DNA of 64,000 nucleotides from VAZQ01 sp963758945 (GCA_963758945.1 CAVWXY010000001.1:62001-126000); one strand, 5' to 3'. Positions 26,332-35,351 are shown, counted from the first letter of the stretch. Program-made: numbers and translations. Notes: a model not told the origin generated them from the sequence alone.

Positions 26332-26912
26332 CGCCGCTCCTGGCCAAGGCGATCTGGTGCCTCGGCGTCGCGGGCTGGTTCGTGATCCGCTATCCGCACG
26401 AGGGTCGCGCCCGGCGCACGCCGAAGCTGCCGCGCAGCGACCGCGGCCGCGAGCTCGCGCTGATGACGATCTCGGCCACCGGGCTGGGCGTCATTCCGGC
26501 GGTCTACGTGTTCATCAGTGCGCCGGCGTTCGCCGACTACGCCTTTCGGGCGTGGCAGGGCTGGCTCGGCGCCGCGGTGTTCGCCGCCGCGCTCTGGCTT
26601 TTCCATCGCACGCACAAGGACCTCGGGCGCAATTGGTCGGTGACGCTGGAGGTGCGTGAGCGGCACACGCTGGTGACGAGCGGCGTCTATCGCCGGGTGC
26701 GGCATCCGATGTATTCGGCATTCTGGCTGTGGGCGCTGGCGCAGGCGCTGCTGCTGCCGAACTGGGTCGCCGGGCCGTCCGGCCTCGTCGGCTTCGGGAC
26801 CTTGTTCTTCCTGCGCGTCGGGCGCGAGGAGGCGCTGATGATGGAGACCTTCGGCGACGAGTATCGTCGCTACATGACCCGTACCGCGCGCATCCTGCCC
26901 GGGGTGTATTAG
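26328..26912 (+). CDS. Isoprenylcysteine carboxyl methyltransferase-like membrane protein
   Basis: A 194-residue integral membrane methyltransferase of the ICMT/PEMT group. The conserved C-terminal half reads GRNWSVTLEVRERHTLV, GVYRRVRHPMYSAFWLW and REEALMMETFGDEYRRYM, which bind S-adenosylmethionine in this family. Four to five membrane segments are visible. It is translationally coupled to the membrane hydrolase, which suggests a shared lipid or small hydrophobic substrate (inference). Bacterial members rarely act on prenyl-cysteine. Confidence 0.85.
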   Translation: MTPLLAKAIWCLGVAGWFVIRYPHEGRARRTPKLPRSDRGRELALMTISATGLGVIPAVYVFISAPAFADYAFRAWQGWLGAAVFAAALWLFHRTHKDLGRNWSVTLEVRERHTLVTSGVYRRVRHPMYSAFWLWALAQALLLPNWVAGPSGLVGFGTLFFLRVGREEALMMETFGDEYRRYMTRTARILPGVY

Positions 26913-26956
26913 GCCGTGCGGGATGGGCGGTGGCCGGTGTCGACTGCATTTTGTGG

Positions 26957-26985
26957 TTGACTACGTTACGCGATTGAGGTATGAT
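26957..26985 (+). promoter_or_regulatory. Near-consensus sigma-70 promoter in a convergent gap
   Basis: TTGACT, a 17-bp spacer and TATGAT. Upstream the + gene ends at 26912, and downstream the next gene (27184) runs toward it on the minus strand, so no protein gene needs this promoter. Confidence 0.6.
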
Positions 26986-26991
26986 TCTGGC

Positions 26992-27115
26992 ACGATCCAA
27001 GACTGCGCTCGATGCCGGGAGCGGACCGCCGCCACACCGGCTGTTTGCGGGGAGGCGGCGCGGAGGGCTGATCGGCTGCGGGCGTCCGCCGGCAGGCCGG
27101 GCCCTGTATTTTTTC
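26992..27115 (+). ncRNA. Candidate small RNA
   Basis: About 125 nt between the promoter at 26957-26985 and a run of six T at 27109-27114. Inside are GCCGCC/GGCGGC arms, a hairpin CTGCGGGCG-TC-CGCCGGCAG at 27077-27096 with one internal mismatch, and a short CAGG..CCTG stem right before the T-run. No open frame has a ribosome site. It does not show the SRP RNA core, and I cannot place it in a known family. The existence of a transcript is inference. Confidence 0.4.
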
Positions 27116-27183
27116 CTGTTGTTTACAGGGGCAGCGAGTATCCCACGAGTGCATCGCTCTTCGGTTGTGCGGCGTTCCGGGGC

Positions 27184-27984
27184 TCAGCGCGGGCGCTGCA
27201 TGGCGGCGACGAAGCGGGCAATGGCGCCCGCCGGCACGAGCCTGCACACCAGCACGCTGAACCGGTCGATCCAGCGCGGAACGACCATGCGCTTTCCGGC
27301 CTTGAAGCCGCGCCAGCCCGCCTCCGCGGTGGCCGCGGCGTTCGTCCGCGGCATGAGCTTCATGAGCCGGGTTTGGCCGACCGAGCAGCGCTCGAAGAAA
27401 GCGGTGCGCACCACGCCCGGTGCCAGGCAGGTCACGGTGACGCCACTGCCGGCGACCTCGGCGGCGAGCGCGGCGGAGAATGAGTTCACATAGGCCTTCG
27501 ACGCGTAGTAGGCGGCCATGTTCGGCCCCGCCGCATAGCCGGTGATCGAGCCGAGATTGAGAACACCGCCGCGCCTTCTGGCGATCATGCCTGGAAGGAA
27601 ACGCAGGGTGAGATCGGTGAGCGCGCGGATATTGACATCGACCAGGCCCAATTGCTCGCCGCGCGATGCCTGCGCGGCGGGGCCGAATACGCCGAAGCCG
27701 GCGCTGTTGACCAGTATATCGCAGTAGAGGCCACGGTCGGACAGCGCCCGTTCGATCGCTTCGGGAGCGCCCGGGGCGAGCAGGTCGACGGCGAGCGCGG
27801 CCCCCCGTGCGCCGCGCCCGGCGAGCTCGGCGACGAGCGCGTCGAGCGCCGGCTGCGAGCGGCCGACCAGCAGCAGGAAAGATTCCTCGCGCGCCGCGAC
27901 CCGGGCGATCGCCTGCCCGATTCCGGACGAGGCGCCGGTGACGACGATCGCCGGGCGCAGAGCTGCGTCCGTCTCTGCTGCCAT
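27184..27984 (-). CDS. Short-chain dehydrogenase/reductase
   Basis: A 266-residue Rossmann-fold oxidoreductase. The cofactor site VVTGASSGIGQAIARV is near the N terminus, followed by NSAGFGVFGP, LNLGSITGYAAG (Ser), and YYASKAYVNSFS (Tyr-x3-Lys), so the catalytic Ser-Tyr-Lys set is complete. The ATG at 27984 is chosen because it lies just after the stop of the upstream gene; one at 28008 would overlap it. It belongs to the DltE/YqjQ-like classical group with broad carbonyl reductase roles. Confidence 0.88.
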   Translation of the reverse strand: MAAETDAALRPAIVVTGASSGIGQAIARVAAREESFLLLVGRSQPALDALVAELAGRGARGAALAVDLLAPGAPEAIERALSDRGLYCDILVNSAGFGVFGPAAQASRGEQLGLVDVNIRALTDLTLRFLPGMIARRRGGVLNLGSITGYAAGPNMAAYYASKAYVNSFSAALAAEVAGSGVTVTCLAPGVVRTAFFERCSVGQTRLMKLMPRTNAAATAEAGWRGFKAGKRMVVPRWIDRFSVLVCRLVPAGAIARFVAAMQRPR

Positions 27985-27991
27985 GGCAGCG

Positions 27992-28789
27992 TCAGCGTCC
28001 GCCGGCATGGACCGCACGCGCGAGCGCGCGCCCGACGCAGTCGTAGCCGGCCGCGGAATTGTGCAGTCCGTCCCACGATACGAGTGCGCCCGACGACAGC
28101 CCGGCATCGATCGACCGACGCATGAGCGCGAACCGCGGAAACAGGCCGACGCGCTGCTCGCGCGCCACCTCGGCGATGATTGCCTGCATCATGGCGTGCT
28201 GCGAGCCGGCGAGCACGATCGGCGCGTATTGCAGGTCCATCAGGATCACGTCGGCGCCGGCCGCCTTGAGCACGCGGACCCCCTCGACGATCCGCTCCTT
28301 GAGGCCGTCGGCGCGGCCGCCCCAGGCCACGTCGTTGGTGCCGAGCTGCCACACGACGAGGTCCGGCTGGTGGGCGAGCACGTCGCGCTCGAAGCGGGCG
28401 ATGCTGCCGCCGATGGTGTCGCCGATGCGGCCGCTATTGACCATCTCGACGCGCGCCGCCGGCCGCAGCCTGGCGAGCTCGCGGCGCATGACCTCGGGGT
28501 AGGTCGCCGATGGGCTCAGCACCCAGAGTCCGGTGGTGGAGGAGGAGCCGATGGCGACGATCTTGACGGCATCGCCGGCGTTGAGGCGCGCCGTGGTGCG
28601 CGGCAGCGGGGCGCCCAAGGCGAGGGTGCGGTTAGCGGCGAGGCAGAATTCGGCCTCCGACAGGCTCGCCGGCGTCTGCCCGAACGCGCCGCCGGCGCTG
28701 ACGATCGACAGCCCCGTGATCAGCCGCGCCGCCCATGATTCGCGCGACATCCTCCTGGCCATGGCTCGCTGCAGCCGCCCCCCGCTCAT
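27992..28789 (-). CDS. SGNH/GDSL hydrolase (exported)
   Basis: An esterase or lipase of the SGNH group. Block I is KIVAIGSSSTTG with the nucleophile Ser, Block II holds NSGRIGDT (Gly), Block III is WQLGTNDV (Asn) and Block V is VSWDGLHNSAAG (Asp-x2-His). A hydrophobic stretch WAARLITGLSIVSAGG near the N terminus suggests a signal peptide. The ATG at 28789 has GGAG 10 bp upstream; starts at 28762 or 28750 are also possible and leave a shorter signal. The SDR gene follows after 7 bp. Confidence 0.85.
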   Translation of the reverse strand: MSGGRLQRAMARRMSRESWAARLITGLSIVSAGGAFGQTPASLSEAEFCLAANRTLALGAPLPRTTARLNAGDAVKIVAIGSSSTTGLWVLSPSATYPEVMRRELARLRPAARVEMVNSGRIGDTIGGSIARFERDVLAHQPDLVVWQLGTNDVAWGGRADGLKERIVEGVRVLKAAGADVILMDLQYAPIVLAGSQHAMMQAIIAEVAREQRVGLFPRFALMRRSIDAGLSSGALVSWDGLHNSAAGYDCVGRALARAVHAGGR

Positions 28790-28943
28790 GGCGCGTTCGC
28801 TCCGACGCCACCGGCTTGCACTTGCGGCACTGGCGCACACGCGGGTCGCCAACTCGCGTGCACCCCGGCTCGGCGGCCGTCCCGTAACTCGCTTCCGGTA
28901 CGATTGTCGGGCTGCAATGCGGCGGAGGTTGGGAATGCCCGCC

Positions 28944-30743
28944 TCAAGCGGCGGCGCCGGTCTTGGCGGCCTTGGTGGCGTGGATCAGCTGGTCGATCTT
29001 GTGGACATGGGCGACGGCCTGGCGCGCGGCGTCGCTGTGGGTGAGCAAGTCGAGCCGCTCGGTCTCATCCTCGGTGAGTTCGGTCATCGCCTGATCGGTA
29101 TAGCTGTAGCGATTCGGGTCGCGCTGAAGGCGCCGGTTGGTCGCGTGCAGCCAGAGCAGCAGGCGCACGGCGCGGGCATATTTGGAGACGAAATTCCAGA
29201 CGTACTTCGGATAGAACGACCAGATCGGCTCGATCGGCAGTCCAGGGCGGCGATCCAGCCGGTACTTGCGGCGCAGCAGCCCGCCTTGCAGCGGGTGGGC
29301 GTTCTCCAGGGGGACCGAGGAGCTGAACAGGAAGACGAAGCTCACGAGGCGCGACATGCTGCAATTGGTGGCGGCGCCGCGACGCAGGATCGTTTCCATG
29401 TGCTCGGGCGTGTAGAACGTGTCCCAGGCCGAACGATAGACCTGCTCCCACTTCTCCTTGCTCATCTTGGGATGGTTCGAGACCGCGTGCTCGCCGTCGT
29501 AGAGGTTCATGTCCGAGTGCATCCACTCGCCCTTCTGCCACAGCACCTTGTGGTCCTCCGAGCCGGGCAGGGGGGTGAGGATGAAAAATTCGAGGATGTC
29601 GAGCGGCAGCTCCTTCTGGATGATGGCGATGTCCTCGCGGATCGATTCGGGCGTGTCGAAGGGGAAACCGAGGATGTAGCCGGCCGTGGTGATTGCGCCC
29701 GCCTTCTTCCAGGCGAGCAGCATCGTGCGGTATTCCGTGATCTTGTTCTGGCGCTTCTTGGCCGCGAGCAGATTGGCGGCATTGATGCTCTCGAGGCCGA
29801 CCAGCACGCGATTCGTGCCAGCGCGCGCGGCCTTCTCGATGAAGCTCGGTATCTTGTGGCAGAGCATGTCGACCTGGATCATCAGCCGGATGTACATGTT
29901 CTCGCGTTCGCGCAACGCGATGATCCGGTCGAAGATCGCCTCCCAGTCCTTGTTGCGGGCGAGATTGTCGTCGGTGATGAAGAAATGCCGGATGCCCTGC
30001 GCGTAGTGCTCGCGAATCGTGCGCTCGACGTCGTCCGCCGACCGCCGCCGCGATTTCCGGCCCTGGACGTTGATGATGGTGCAGAACGAGCATTGAAACG
30101 GGCAGCCGCGGCCGGCGTCGAAGCTTGCCAGCGCCTGGAAGGTCTTTTTCAAATGATCGAGCGGGAGAATCGGGGTCGGCTCGGATTCGAGCGAGGGCAG
30201 GTCCTTCAGATAATTGTAGATCGGTTGCAGCGTCCCGTTGGCCGCGTGCTGCAGAACGAGGTCCATCCGGCCTTCGAGCTCGCCGGCGAACATGCTCACC
30301 CCCATGTCGAGGGTCGTCTTGAGGTCAGCCTGCATCTCGGGGAGCATGGCGAGGCAGCCGGAGACATGGAAGCCGCCGATCATCACCGGCACGTCTTCAG
30401 CCCGGAACGGGCGGGCGATGTCGAGGGCGCGCGGATACTGGTTCGACTGCACGCCCACGATCCCGACCAGGCCGAACCCGTCGTGGCGCCGAAACTGCGC
30501 GAGCAGCCGGTTGATCTTCACCCGCGTGTGGATCTCGTCGATCACCGTGATGTCGATGGCGGTGTCCGGTCCGAGCACCCCGCGCTGCGCCGAGTCGCGC
30601 CCCAGGCTGTAGAGGACCGCCAGCGTGTTCGACGGCACGAACGCGCGCATCCATTGAATGACGTAGCCATCGTCGTCGTAATGCGACGGCTTGATCAGGA
30701 CGAGCTGAAAGCGTCGCCCGGGCCGCGTCGATGCACCCGCCAT
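28944..30743 (-). CDS. B12-binding domain radical SAM protein
   Basis: A 599-residue enzyme with an N-terminal cobalamin-binding-like part (about 10-190, including GIVGVQSNQYPRAL and VPVMIGGFHVSG) and a radical SAM core with GRGCPFQCSFCTI near residue 214 (Cys-x3-Cys-x2-Cys, binding 4Fe-4S). ILGFPFDTPESI and LTPLPGSEDHKVLW are typical of the Elp3/MiaB-like barrel. The 130-residue C-terminal tail is family-like (YPKYVWNFVSKYARAV). The ATG at 30743 follows GGGGAGGGGGCGAG; the TTG at 30770 lacks such a site. Members of this class methylate or rearrange lipids and small molecules; no substrate is evident. Confidence 0.88.
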   Translation of the reverse strand: MAGASTRPGRRFQLVLIKPSHYDDDGYVIQWMRAFVPSNTLAVLYSLGRDSAQRGVLGPDTAIDITVIDEIHTRVKINRLLAQFRRHDGFGLVGIVGVQSNQYPRALDIARPFRAEDVPVMIGGFHVSGCLAMLPEMQADLKTTLDMGVSMFAGELEGRMDLVLQHAANGTLQPIYNYLKDLPSLESEPTPILPLDHLKKTFQALASFDAGRGCPFQCSFCTIINVQGRKSRRRSADDVERTIREHYAQGIRHFFITDDNLARNKDWEAIFDRIIALRERENMYIRLMIQVDMLCHKIPSFIEKAARAGTNRVLVGLESINAANLLAAKKRQNKITEYRTMLLAWKKAGAITTAGYILGFPFDTPESIREDIAIIQKELPLDILEFFILTPLPGSEDHKVLWQKGEWMHSDMNLYDGEHAVSNHPKMSKEKWEQVYRSAWDTFYTPEHMETILRRGAATNCSMSRLVSFVFLFSSSVPLENAHPLQGGLLRRKYRLDRRPGLPIEPIWSFYPKYVWNFVSKYARAVRLLLWLHATNRRLQRDPNRYSYTDQAMTELTEDETERLDLLTHSDAARQAVAHVHKIDQLIHATKAAKTGAAA

Positions 30744-30968
30744 GCCGATTCTCGCCCCCTCCCCATCCAACTAACGGGAGATGCCGTTCGTCCGTCGCAA
30801 CTGTAGCATAGCGGCGCGTGCTGAAAAAAGGCCGGAATTGGCGGCAAATCGATGCGCAAGTTCCCGTTAGACGGTCCTTTCAAACGACGAGCGGAGGCGC
30901 GAGGCCTCCGCCATCCGTCTGATATTTGCGCCGTCGTCGCGTCGGTTGCCCCCGACCGACCGCTTGCA

Positions 30969-31673
30969 TCACGTGCGCGGGTTGGCCTCCACGACCTGCG
31001 AAAGCGGCGGTGTGGCGGCAGGCCTACGCGCCGTCGCCGTGGGTTTGTGCGCGGGAGCCGCAGGGGCGCGCGCGATCGCCTGGCTGCTGTCCGGCATGTA
31101 CTTGCGGCCGCCGTTGAGCTTCCGCAGCTGGTTGACCCAATCCTCGGGGTACAGCAGATGGTTGCCCGGAACATGCAAGCCCATGTGCATCGCGACGGTC
31201 TGGATGAAAGCCACGCAGTTCCAGGTGGCCGCGTTCCACACCACCGAGGCCGCTTCCAAGCGCTTGATATACGCGAACACCTCTTTGGCCTGCGCCTCGG
31301 TCATGTAGACGCGGTAGCTCGCGGTCAGATACTGCTCGTCGAGGTCGCCGTAGCTTTTGCCGGTCTCGGCCGGGACCGGTATAATGTGGCCGATGATGTA
31401 CGGGATGACGCTCTCGGTCGCCGGATGGACCCCCGCGACTTCAACCGCTCGCTGGTCGGCGCGTCCATACCATACGAAGGCATGTCCGTAGCTGGCGGCG
31501 GTGCGCGCCCGAAAATCGACGTAGTAGATCGCCTTGCCCGTGCTCTGCTGCTTGGCGGTCTCCGTTGTGTCCTGCGCGCCGGCCGGCTGAACTTGCAGCC
31601 CCGCGAAGATCGCGGCCGCGCAAAGGCCCACGATGAGGGCAAGTCTGCGCGTTTTGGTCCGAGGCTCTTGCAT
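30969..31673 (-). CDS. Exported protein with possible permuted papain-like (LRAT/NlpC-type) core
   Basis: A 234-residue protein with a signal peptide (RRLALIVGLCAAAIFAG..PAGAQ). I do not recognise a named family. A His in SYGHAFVWYGR comes before a Cys in WNAATWNCVAFIQTV; this His-then-Cys order and the Asn-Cys start of a helix resemble circularly permuted NlpC/P60 and LRAT-like cysteine enzymes. The last 50 residues are Ala/Pro/Thr-rich and probably disordered. It would act in the periplasm or at the surface. The enzyme assignment is inference. Confidence 0.65.
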   Translation of the reverse strand: MQEPRTKTRRLALIVGLCAAAIFAGLQVQPAGAQDTTETAKQQSTGKAIYYVDFRARTAASYGHAFVWYGRADQRAVEVAGVHPATESVIPYIIGHIIPVPAETGKSYGDLDEQYLTASYRVYMTEAQAKEVFAYIKRLEAASVVWNAATWNCVAFIQTVAMHMGLHVPGNHLLYPEDWVNQLRKLNGGRKYMPDSSQAIARAPAAPAHKPTATARRPAATPPLSQVVEANPRT

Positions 31674-31826
31674 TGCTTGCTCCCCTAAGCTCGATCCGCT
31701 TCCACCACGGATGAAGCGGTCAGCGCCATTGCAGCGCCCGACACGAAGTCCGAGGGGTGCTCATCGTGCCTCTGCTCCTTGCTCATCAAGCGAGCAGCGG
31801 ACGCGAGCACCCCTTGGTTTGCTACA

Positions 31827-32012
31827 TCAGCCCTTGGTCACGACCGGCTGGGGATACTTGCCCAGCGGGGCCTTGCCGACCGGGAACTTTCCGATCGGGG
31901 CCTTGCCAACCGGCGCCACCGGCGGAGGCGGCTCCTTACGCGGCAGGTCGGCTGCGGCGGCTGCGCTCAGCATGGCCAAGGATGCAGCCGTTACGGTTAA
32001 AATCTTCAGCAT
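31827..32012 (-). CDS. Small exported proline-rich repeat peptide
   Basis: A 61-residue protein. A signal peptide (MLKILTVTAASLAMLSAAAA) is followed by DLPRKEPPPP and then by five-residue repeats of the pattern hydrophobic-Gly-Lys-x-Pro: VGKAP, IGKFP, VGKAP, LGKYP. The mature 40-residue part is basic and Pro/Gly-rich, with no Cys. AAGGGGA precedes the ATG at 32012. Function unknown; a cell-wall-bound or calcium/phosphate-interacting structural peptide would be a guess. Confidence 0.65.
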   Translation of the reverse strand: MLKILTVTAASLAMLSAAAAADLPRKEPPPPVAPVGKAPIGKFPVGKAPLGKYPQPVVTKG

Positions 32013-32417
32013 GACTAATCCCCTTCGTGTTTGGACAGCATCGCCTTGCGACAACCCCGGACGGGGTAACCGAGAGGGACGCCCCCCTGTCTTCGCACCA
32101 TCACTTAGCCAGAGCGGTTTCCACCGCTGCACGATTTAACGATGCTCTAACCGCCTCCATGACTCAATCGAAAAGCGCTTGAATCACCGGCGCCATTAAT
32201 AATTTCCGGGTCACTGTTGCACAAATATCACCCGTGCGGTGTGCAAGCCCGCCTTGCGGTAACGAACATGTCCGAATTTCGCGCTCACCGGCATTTTTTG
32301 TGGCACTCCGGTGGCGCAAGAGTGCCGCCCGGATCATCGCGGCGCTGCTGTTTTCGAGTCGGTTGCTCAATGGCTTGAGTCGCTCGCCACTTTGCCGCCT
32401 TGCACGGCAAGCTTCCC
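32013..32417. other. Gap upstream of the small repeat peptide
   Basis: No gene seen in about 400 bp. The left end should hold the promoter of the minus-strand peptide gene; the right end abuts the 3' end of the DctM gene. The AT content is higher than in the flanks around 32120-32300. Confidence 0.5.
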
Positions 32418-33722
32418 TCAGCCGTACAGCGCTTTAGGCAGCCAGAGCGCCAGACCGGGAAACAGAAACATCAGCACGATGAGAATCAATGGGGCGACCA
32501 GAAACGGAATGATTCCGCGATAGATGCTGGTAATCCTGACCTCGGGCGCCTGCGCCTGGATCACGAACAGGTTCATGCCGACGGGAGGATGAATCAGTCC
32601 GACCTCGACCATGACGACCACGACGATGGCGAACCAAATCGGATCGTAGCCGAACTTGGTGACGATGGGCTGGAATACCGGCACCGTGATCAACACCATC
32701 CCGATGCCCTCGAGAAAGCATCCCAGGATGATGTAGCCGAAAATGATGAGCATCATCACGGTCAGGCCGGAGAGCTGCAGCGCCCGTGCCGCGTCGAGCA
32801 GGAGCTCCGGCAAGTGGGTCTGCACGACGAAGGAGGAGAACAGATTGGCGCCCATGACGATCACGAACAGCAGGCAGCTCACGACCACGGTGCTCTCGAT
32901 CGCGCGCAACAGGTCGCGGGCGCCCATTCGGCGCCCGAGCATGCCGAGGAGAATGGCGCCGAACGCCCCGATCGACGCCGCCTCGGTCGGGCTGAAGATC
33001 CCGGCATAAATGCCGCCGATGGTGACGATGAAGAGCGCCACGAACTGCCAGGGTTCGCGCAGCGCGGCGATCCGCTCGCGCAACGGGTAGTTCTCGGAGT
33101 CGGGCGCGTAATCCGGTCTGACACGGACGATCGCCAGGGCCACCATGGCGTAGAGGCCGGTGAGAACGAGGCCGGGAAGCAGGCCGGCCGCGAGCAGCTT
33201 CGGCACCGACAGCTCGGCGATGGCGGCGTAGATGACGAGGATGATGGAGGGCGGGATCAGGATGTCGGTGCTGCCGCCGGCGGCGATGCAGCCGGTCGCC
33301 AATCCGTCGTCGTAGCCGGCCTTGCGCAATTCCGGCAGCGCCATGCGCGTCATGGTCGCGGCATTGGCGAGCGATGATCCGGAGACCGCCCCGAACAATG
33401 CCGAGGCGGCGAGCGTCGCGACCGCGAGGCCGCCGCGAAAGCCTGAAAGGATCACCCGCGCGGCCCTGAAGAGCTCGCCCGATAATTTCGATTCGGATGC
33501 GACCTCGCCCATCAGAATGAACAGCGGAACGACCGAAAGAGTGTAGGACGAGGCGACGTCGAAGGGCACCGTTCCCGCCAGCGCAAACGCGCCGGGCCAT
33601 CCCAACGCAATGACATTGCCGAAGAATCCGACGAGCACGAGCGCGATCCAGACCGGGATGCGCAGGAACAGGAGAACGAAGAGGATGAAAATGCCGGCGA
33701 CGCCGACCAGCGACGAGGTCAT
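32418..33722 (-). CDS. TRAP transporter large permease (DctM type)
   Basis: A 434-residue permease with about 12 membrane segments. LFGAVSGSSLANAATMTRMALPEL and AAGGSTDILIPPSIILVIYA are the two conserved TRAP large-subunit blocks, and LIHPPVGMNLFVIQ is in the second repeat. The start ATG at 33722 overlaps the DctQ stop by 4 bp; a longer open frame continues upstream in another reading of dctQ and is not the gene. It translocates the ligand delivered by the DctP protein of this operon. Confidence 0.93.
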   Translation of the reverse strand: MTSSLVGVAGIFILFVLLFLRIPVWIALVLVGFFGNVIALGWPGAFALAGTVPFDVASSYTLSVVPLFILMGEVASESKLSGELFRAARVILSGFRGGLAVATLAASALFGAVSGSSLANAATMTRMALPELRKAGYDDGLATGCIAAGGSTDILIPPSIILVIYAAIAELSVPKLLAAGLLPGLVLTGLYAMVALAIVRVRPDYAPDSENYPLRERIAALREPWQFVALFIVTIGGIYAGIFSPTEAASIGAFGAILLGMLGRRMGARDLLRAIESTVVVSCLLFVIVMGANLFSSFVVQTHLPELLLDAARALQLSGLTVMMLIIFGYIILGCFLEGIGMVLITVPVFQPIVTKFGYDPIWFAIVVVVMVEVGLIHPPVGMNLFVIQAQAPEVRITSIYRGIIPFLVAPLILIVLMFLFPGLALWLPKALYG

Positions 33723-34225
33723 TCGGAATGCCCGATAGCGGCGGTGGCCGGCTTGGCCAGAAGCGTTACCAGCGCGCAGAACATGGCTCCGCCCAGGCTG
33801 ACAAAAGCGGTGAACCAGAGCACGTAGATGGGAAGACCGAGCTCGAGCTTGACGTCGCCGTACGCATAGGCCTGCCTGGCCGGCAGCAGCATCGCCCAGC
33901 CCAGCAGTCCCAGGCAAACGATCGCCAGGATATCGGCGAGACGGATCAGCACGGCGGTCGCGCGCTCGCCGATGAACGAGTCGAGCAGGTCGATCACGAT
34001 GTGCCGCCGGCCGAAGAACGACGCCGCCATCCCATTGAACACGAAGACGAGCAGCATGGTTTCCACCATGTCGTAGGAGCCCCGGATCGGCCGATTGAAC
34101 AGGTAGCGCAGGAAGACGTCGAAGACCGTCACCAGCATCAGCACGACGAGCGCGGTTGCCGCCACCCACAGCTGGGCGCGTTGCACTCTGTCGGCCACCG
34201 CCAGCAACCAAACTCGTCCGTTCAT
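33719..34225 (-). CDS. TRAP transporter small permease (DctQ type)
   Basis: A 168-residue protein with four membrane segments, the normal DctQ size. VTVFDVFLRYLFNRPIRGS and FGRRHIVIDLLDSFIG match the conserved DctQ features. It is encoded between the receptor and the large subunit and its stop overlaps the large-subunit start, so the order is P-Q-M. Confidence 0.92.
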   Translation of the reverse strand: MNGRVWLLAVADRVQRAQLWVAATALVVLMLVTVFDVFLRYLFNRPIRGSYDMVETMLLVFVFNGMAASFFGRRHIVIDLLDSFIGERATAVLIRLADILAIVCLGLLGWAMLLPARQAYAYGDVKLELGLPIYVLWFTAFVSLGGAMFCALVTLLAKPATAAIGHSE

Positions 34226-34340
34226 GACGCCCCATCGACCGGCGCGCCCGGCACGCGCAATTCGCGTTCGAGCGGGCGGTTACTTCCCCTCGTGCTGATG
34301 CCGTGCGTGCCGCGCCGAAGGTCGAACGCCTCGAGCCCGG

Positions 34341-35351
34341 CTACTTGGTATATTCCTGGAGGAACTGGCGCGCGGGCTTGCCCTGCTTTTCGAGCGCGGC
34401 GATTGCCTCCTGGGTCTGGGTCTTCGCAATCTGCTTGATCTTCGCCACTTCGCCGTCGGGCAACGTGATGATCTCGAGGCCCTTCTTGGAGACTTCCAGG
34501 TCGCGGGCGAATTTCTCCTGGGCCTCCCAGGCCTTGCCAAAGCTCACGGCCCCCGCCACGCCGCTCTCCTTGTCGATCAAGGCGCGCAGATCGGGCGGGA
34601 GCGAATCGTATTTCGCCGGGTTCATCACCAGTGCAAAGGTCGCCGAGGCCAGGGGCGGCTCGATGGCATACTTGACCACCGACGCCAAGTCATAGGCCAA
34701 CCCCGCTTCATGCGGGAACGTTGCGGCCTGCGCGATGCCCTTGGCCAGGGCGTCCTGCAATTCCGGCGGCGGAATGAGCAGGGTCGTCGCACCCAGCGCG
34801 TCCAACATGTTCTTGTTGGTGATCGAGGCGTAACGGATCTTGAGGCCCTTGAAGTCGTCGACCGTCTTGATCGGCACCTTGGAGTAGACGACGATCGGAT
34901 TTGCCATGGCCATGAACAGGATGTGCAGGCCGGTGTGCTCCTGGGCGAGATACTTGGGCGCCAGCTCGGTCATCCGCTTCCCCATGACCGAGCACAGCGC
35001 GCCCTCCGACGGCCAGGTGAACGGCAAGTTGGCGAGTTCGGTCATCGGATAACGCCCCGGGGTCACCCCGTGCAGGGTGAAGGCGATGTCGGTGATGCCG
35101 TTGCGGGCGGCGTCGAATTGCCGGTTGGGCGGACCGACCAATTGGCCGTTCGGGTAGATCGTGATCTTCAGCCGCCCGTTGGACCCGTCCTCCAGCCGCT
35201 TTGCCCATTCGACCGCCCACTTGTGGAAGGCGTGCTGCGGCGGAACGAAGTGGGAAAGCTTCAGATCGACCGTTTGCGCTCGCGCGACCGCCGCGCCCAG
35301 GACCAATGCCAGTGAAACGACGCAGACCCGACCGATGCGACCGATGAGCAT
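34341..35351 (-). CDS. TRAP transporter solute receptor (DctP type)
   Basis: A 336-residue periplasmic receptor. Signal peptide MLIGRIGRVCVVSLALVLG..ARAQ, then VDLKLSHFVPPQHAFHK, GRLKITIYPNGQLVGPPN and the conserved block GLKIRYASITNKN with the Arg that binds the ligand carboxylate. GGGAGG stands before the ATG at 35351. In-frame sequence upstream of it has no family likeness. First gene of the dctPQM-like operon. Confidence 0.92.
   Translation of the reverse strand: MLIGRIGRVCVVSLALVLGAAVARAQTVDLKLSHFVPPQHAFHKWAVEWAKRLEDGSNGRLKITIYPNGQLVGPPNRQFDAARNGITDIAFTLHGVTPGRYPMTELANLPFTWPSEGALCSVMGKRMTELAPKYLAQEHTGLHILFMAMANPIVVYSKVPIKTVDDFKGLKIRYASITNKNMLDALGATTLLIPPPELQDALAKGIAQAATFPHEAGLAYDLASVVKYAIEPPLASATFALVMNPAKYDSLPPDLRALIDKESGVAGAVSFGKAWEAQEKFARDLEVSKKGLEIITLPDGEVAKIKQIAKTQTQEAIAALEKQGKPARQFLQEYTK

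Noticed and set aside
26981..27493. A plus-strand open frame starting inside the TATGAT box
   Set aside because: No ribosome site, its start coincides with the promoter -10, and it runs antisense into the SDR gene.
32418..34235. A 605-codon reading that would extend the DctM protein upstream
   Set aside because: The upstream part is the dctQ gene read in the wrong frame; the true DctM start overlaps the dctQ stop by 4 bp.
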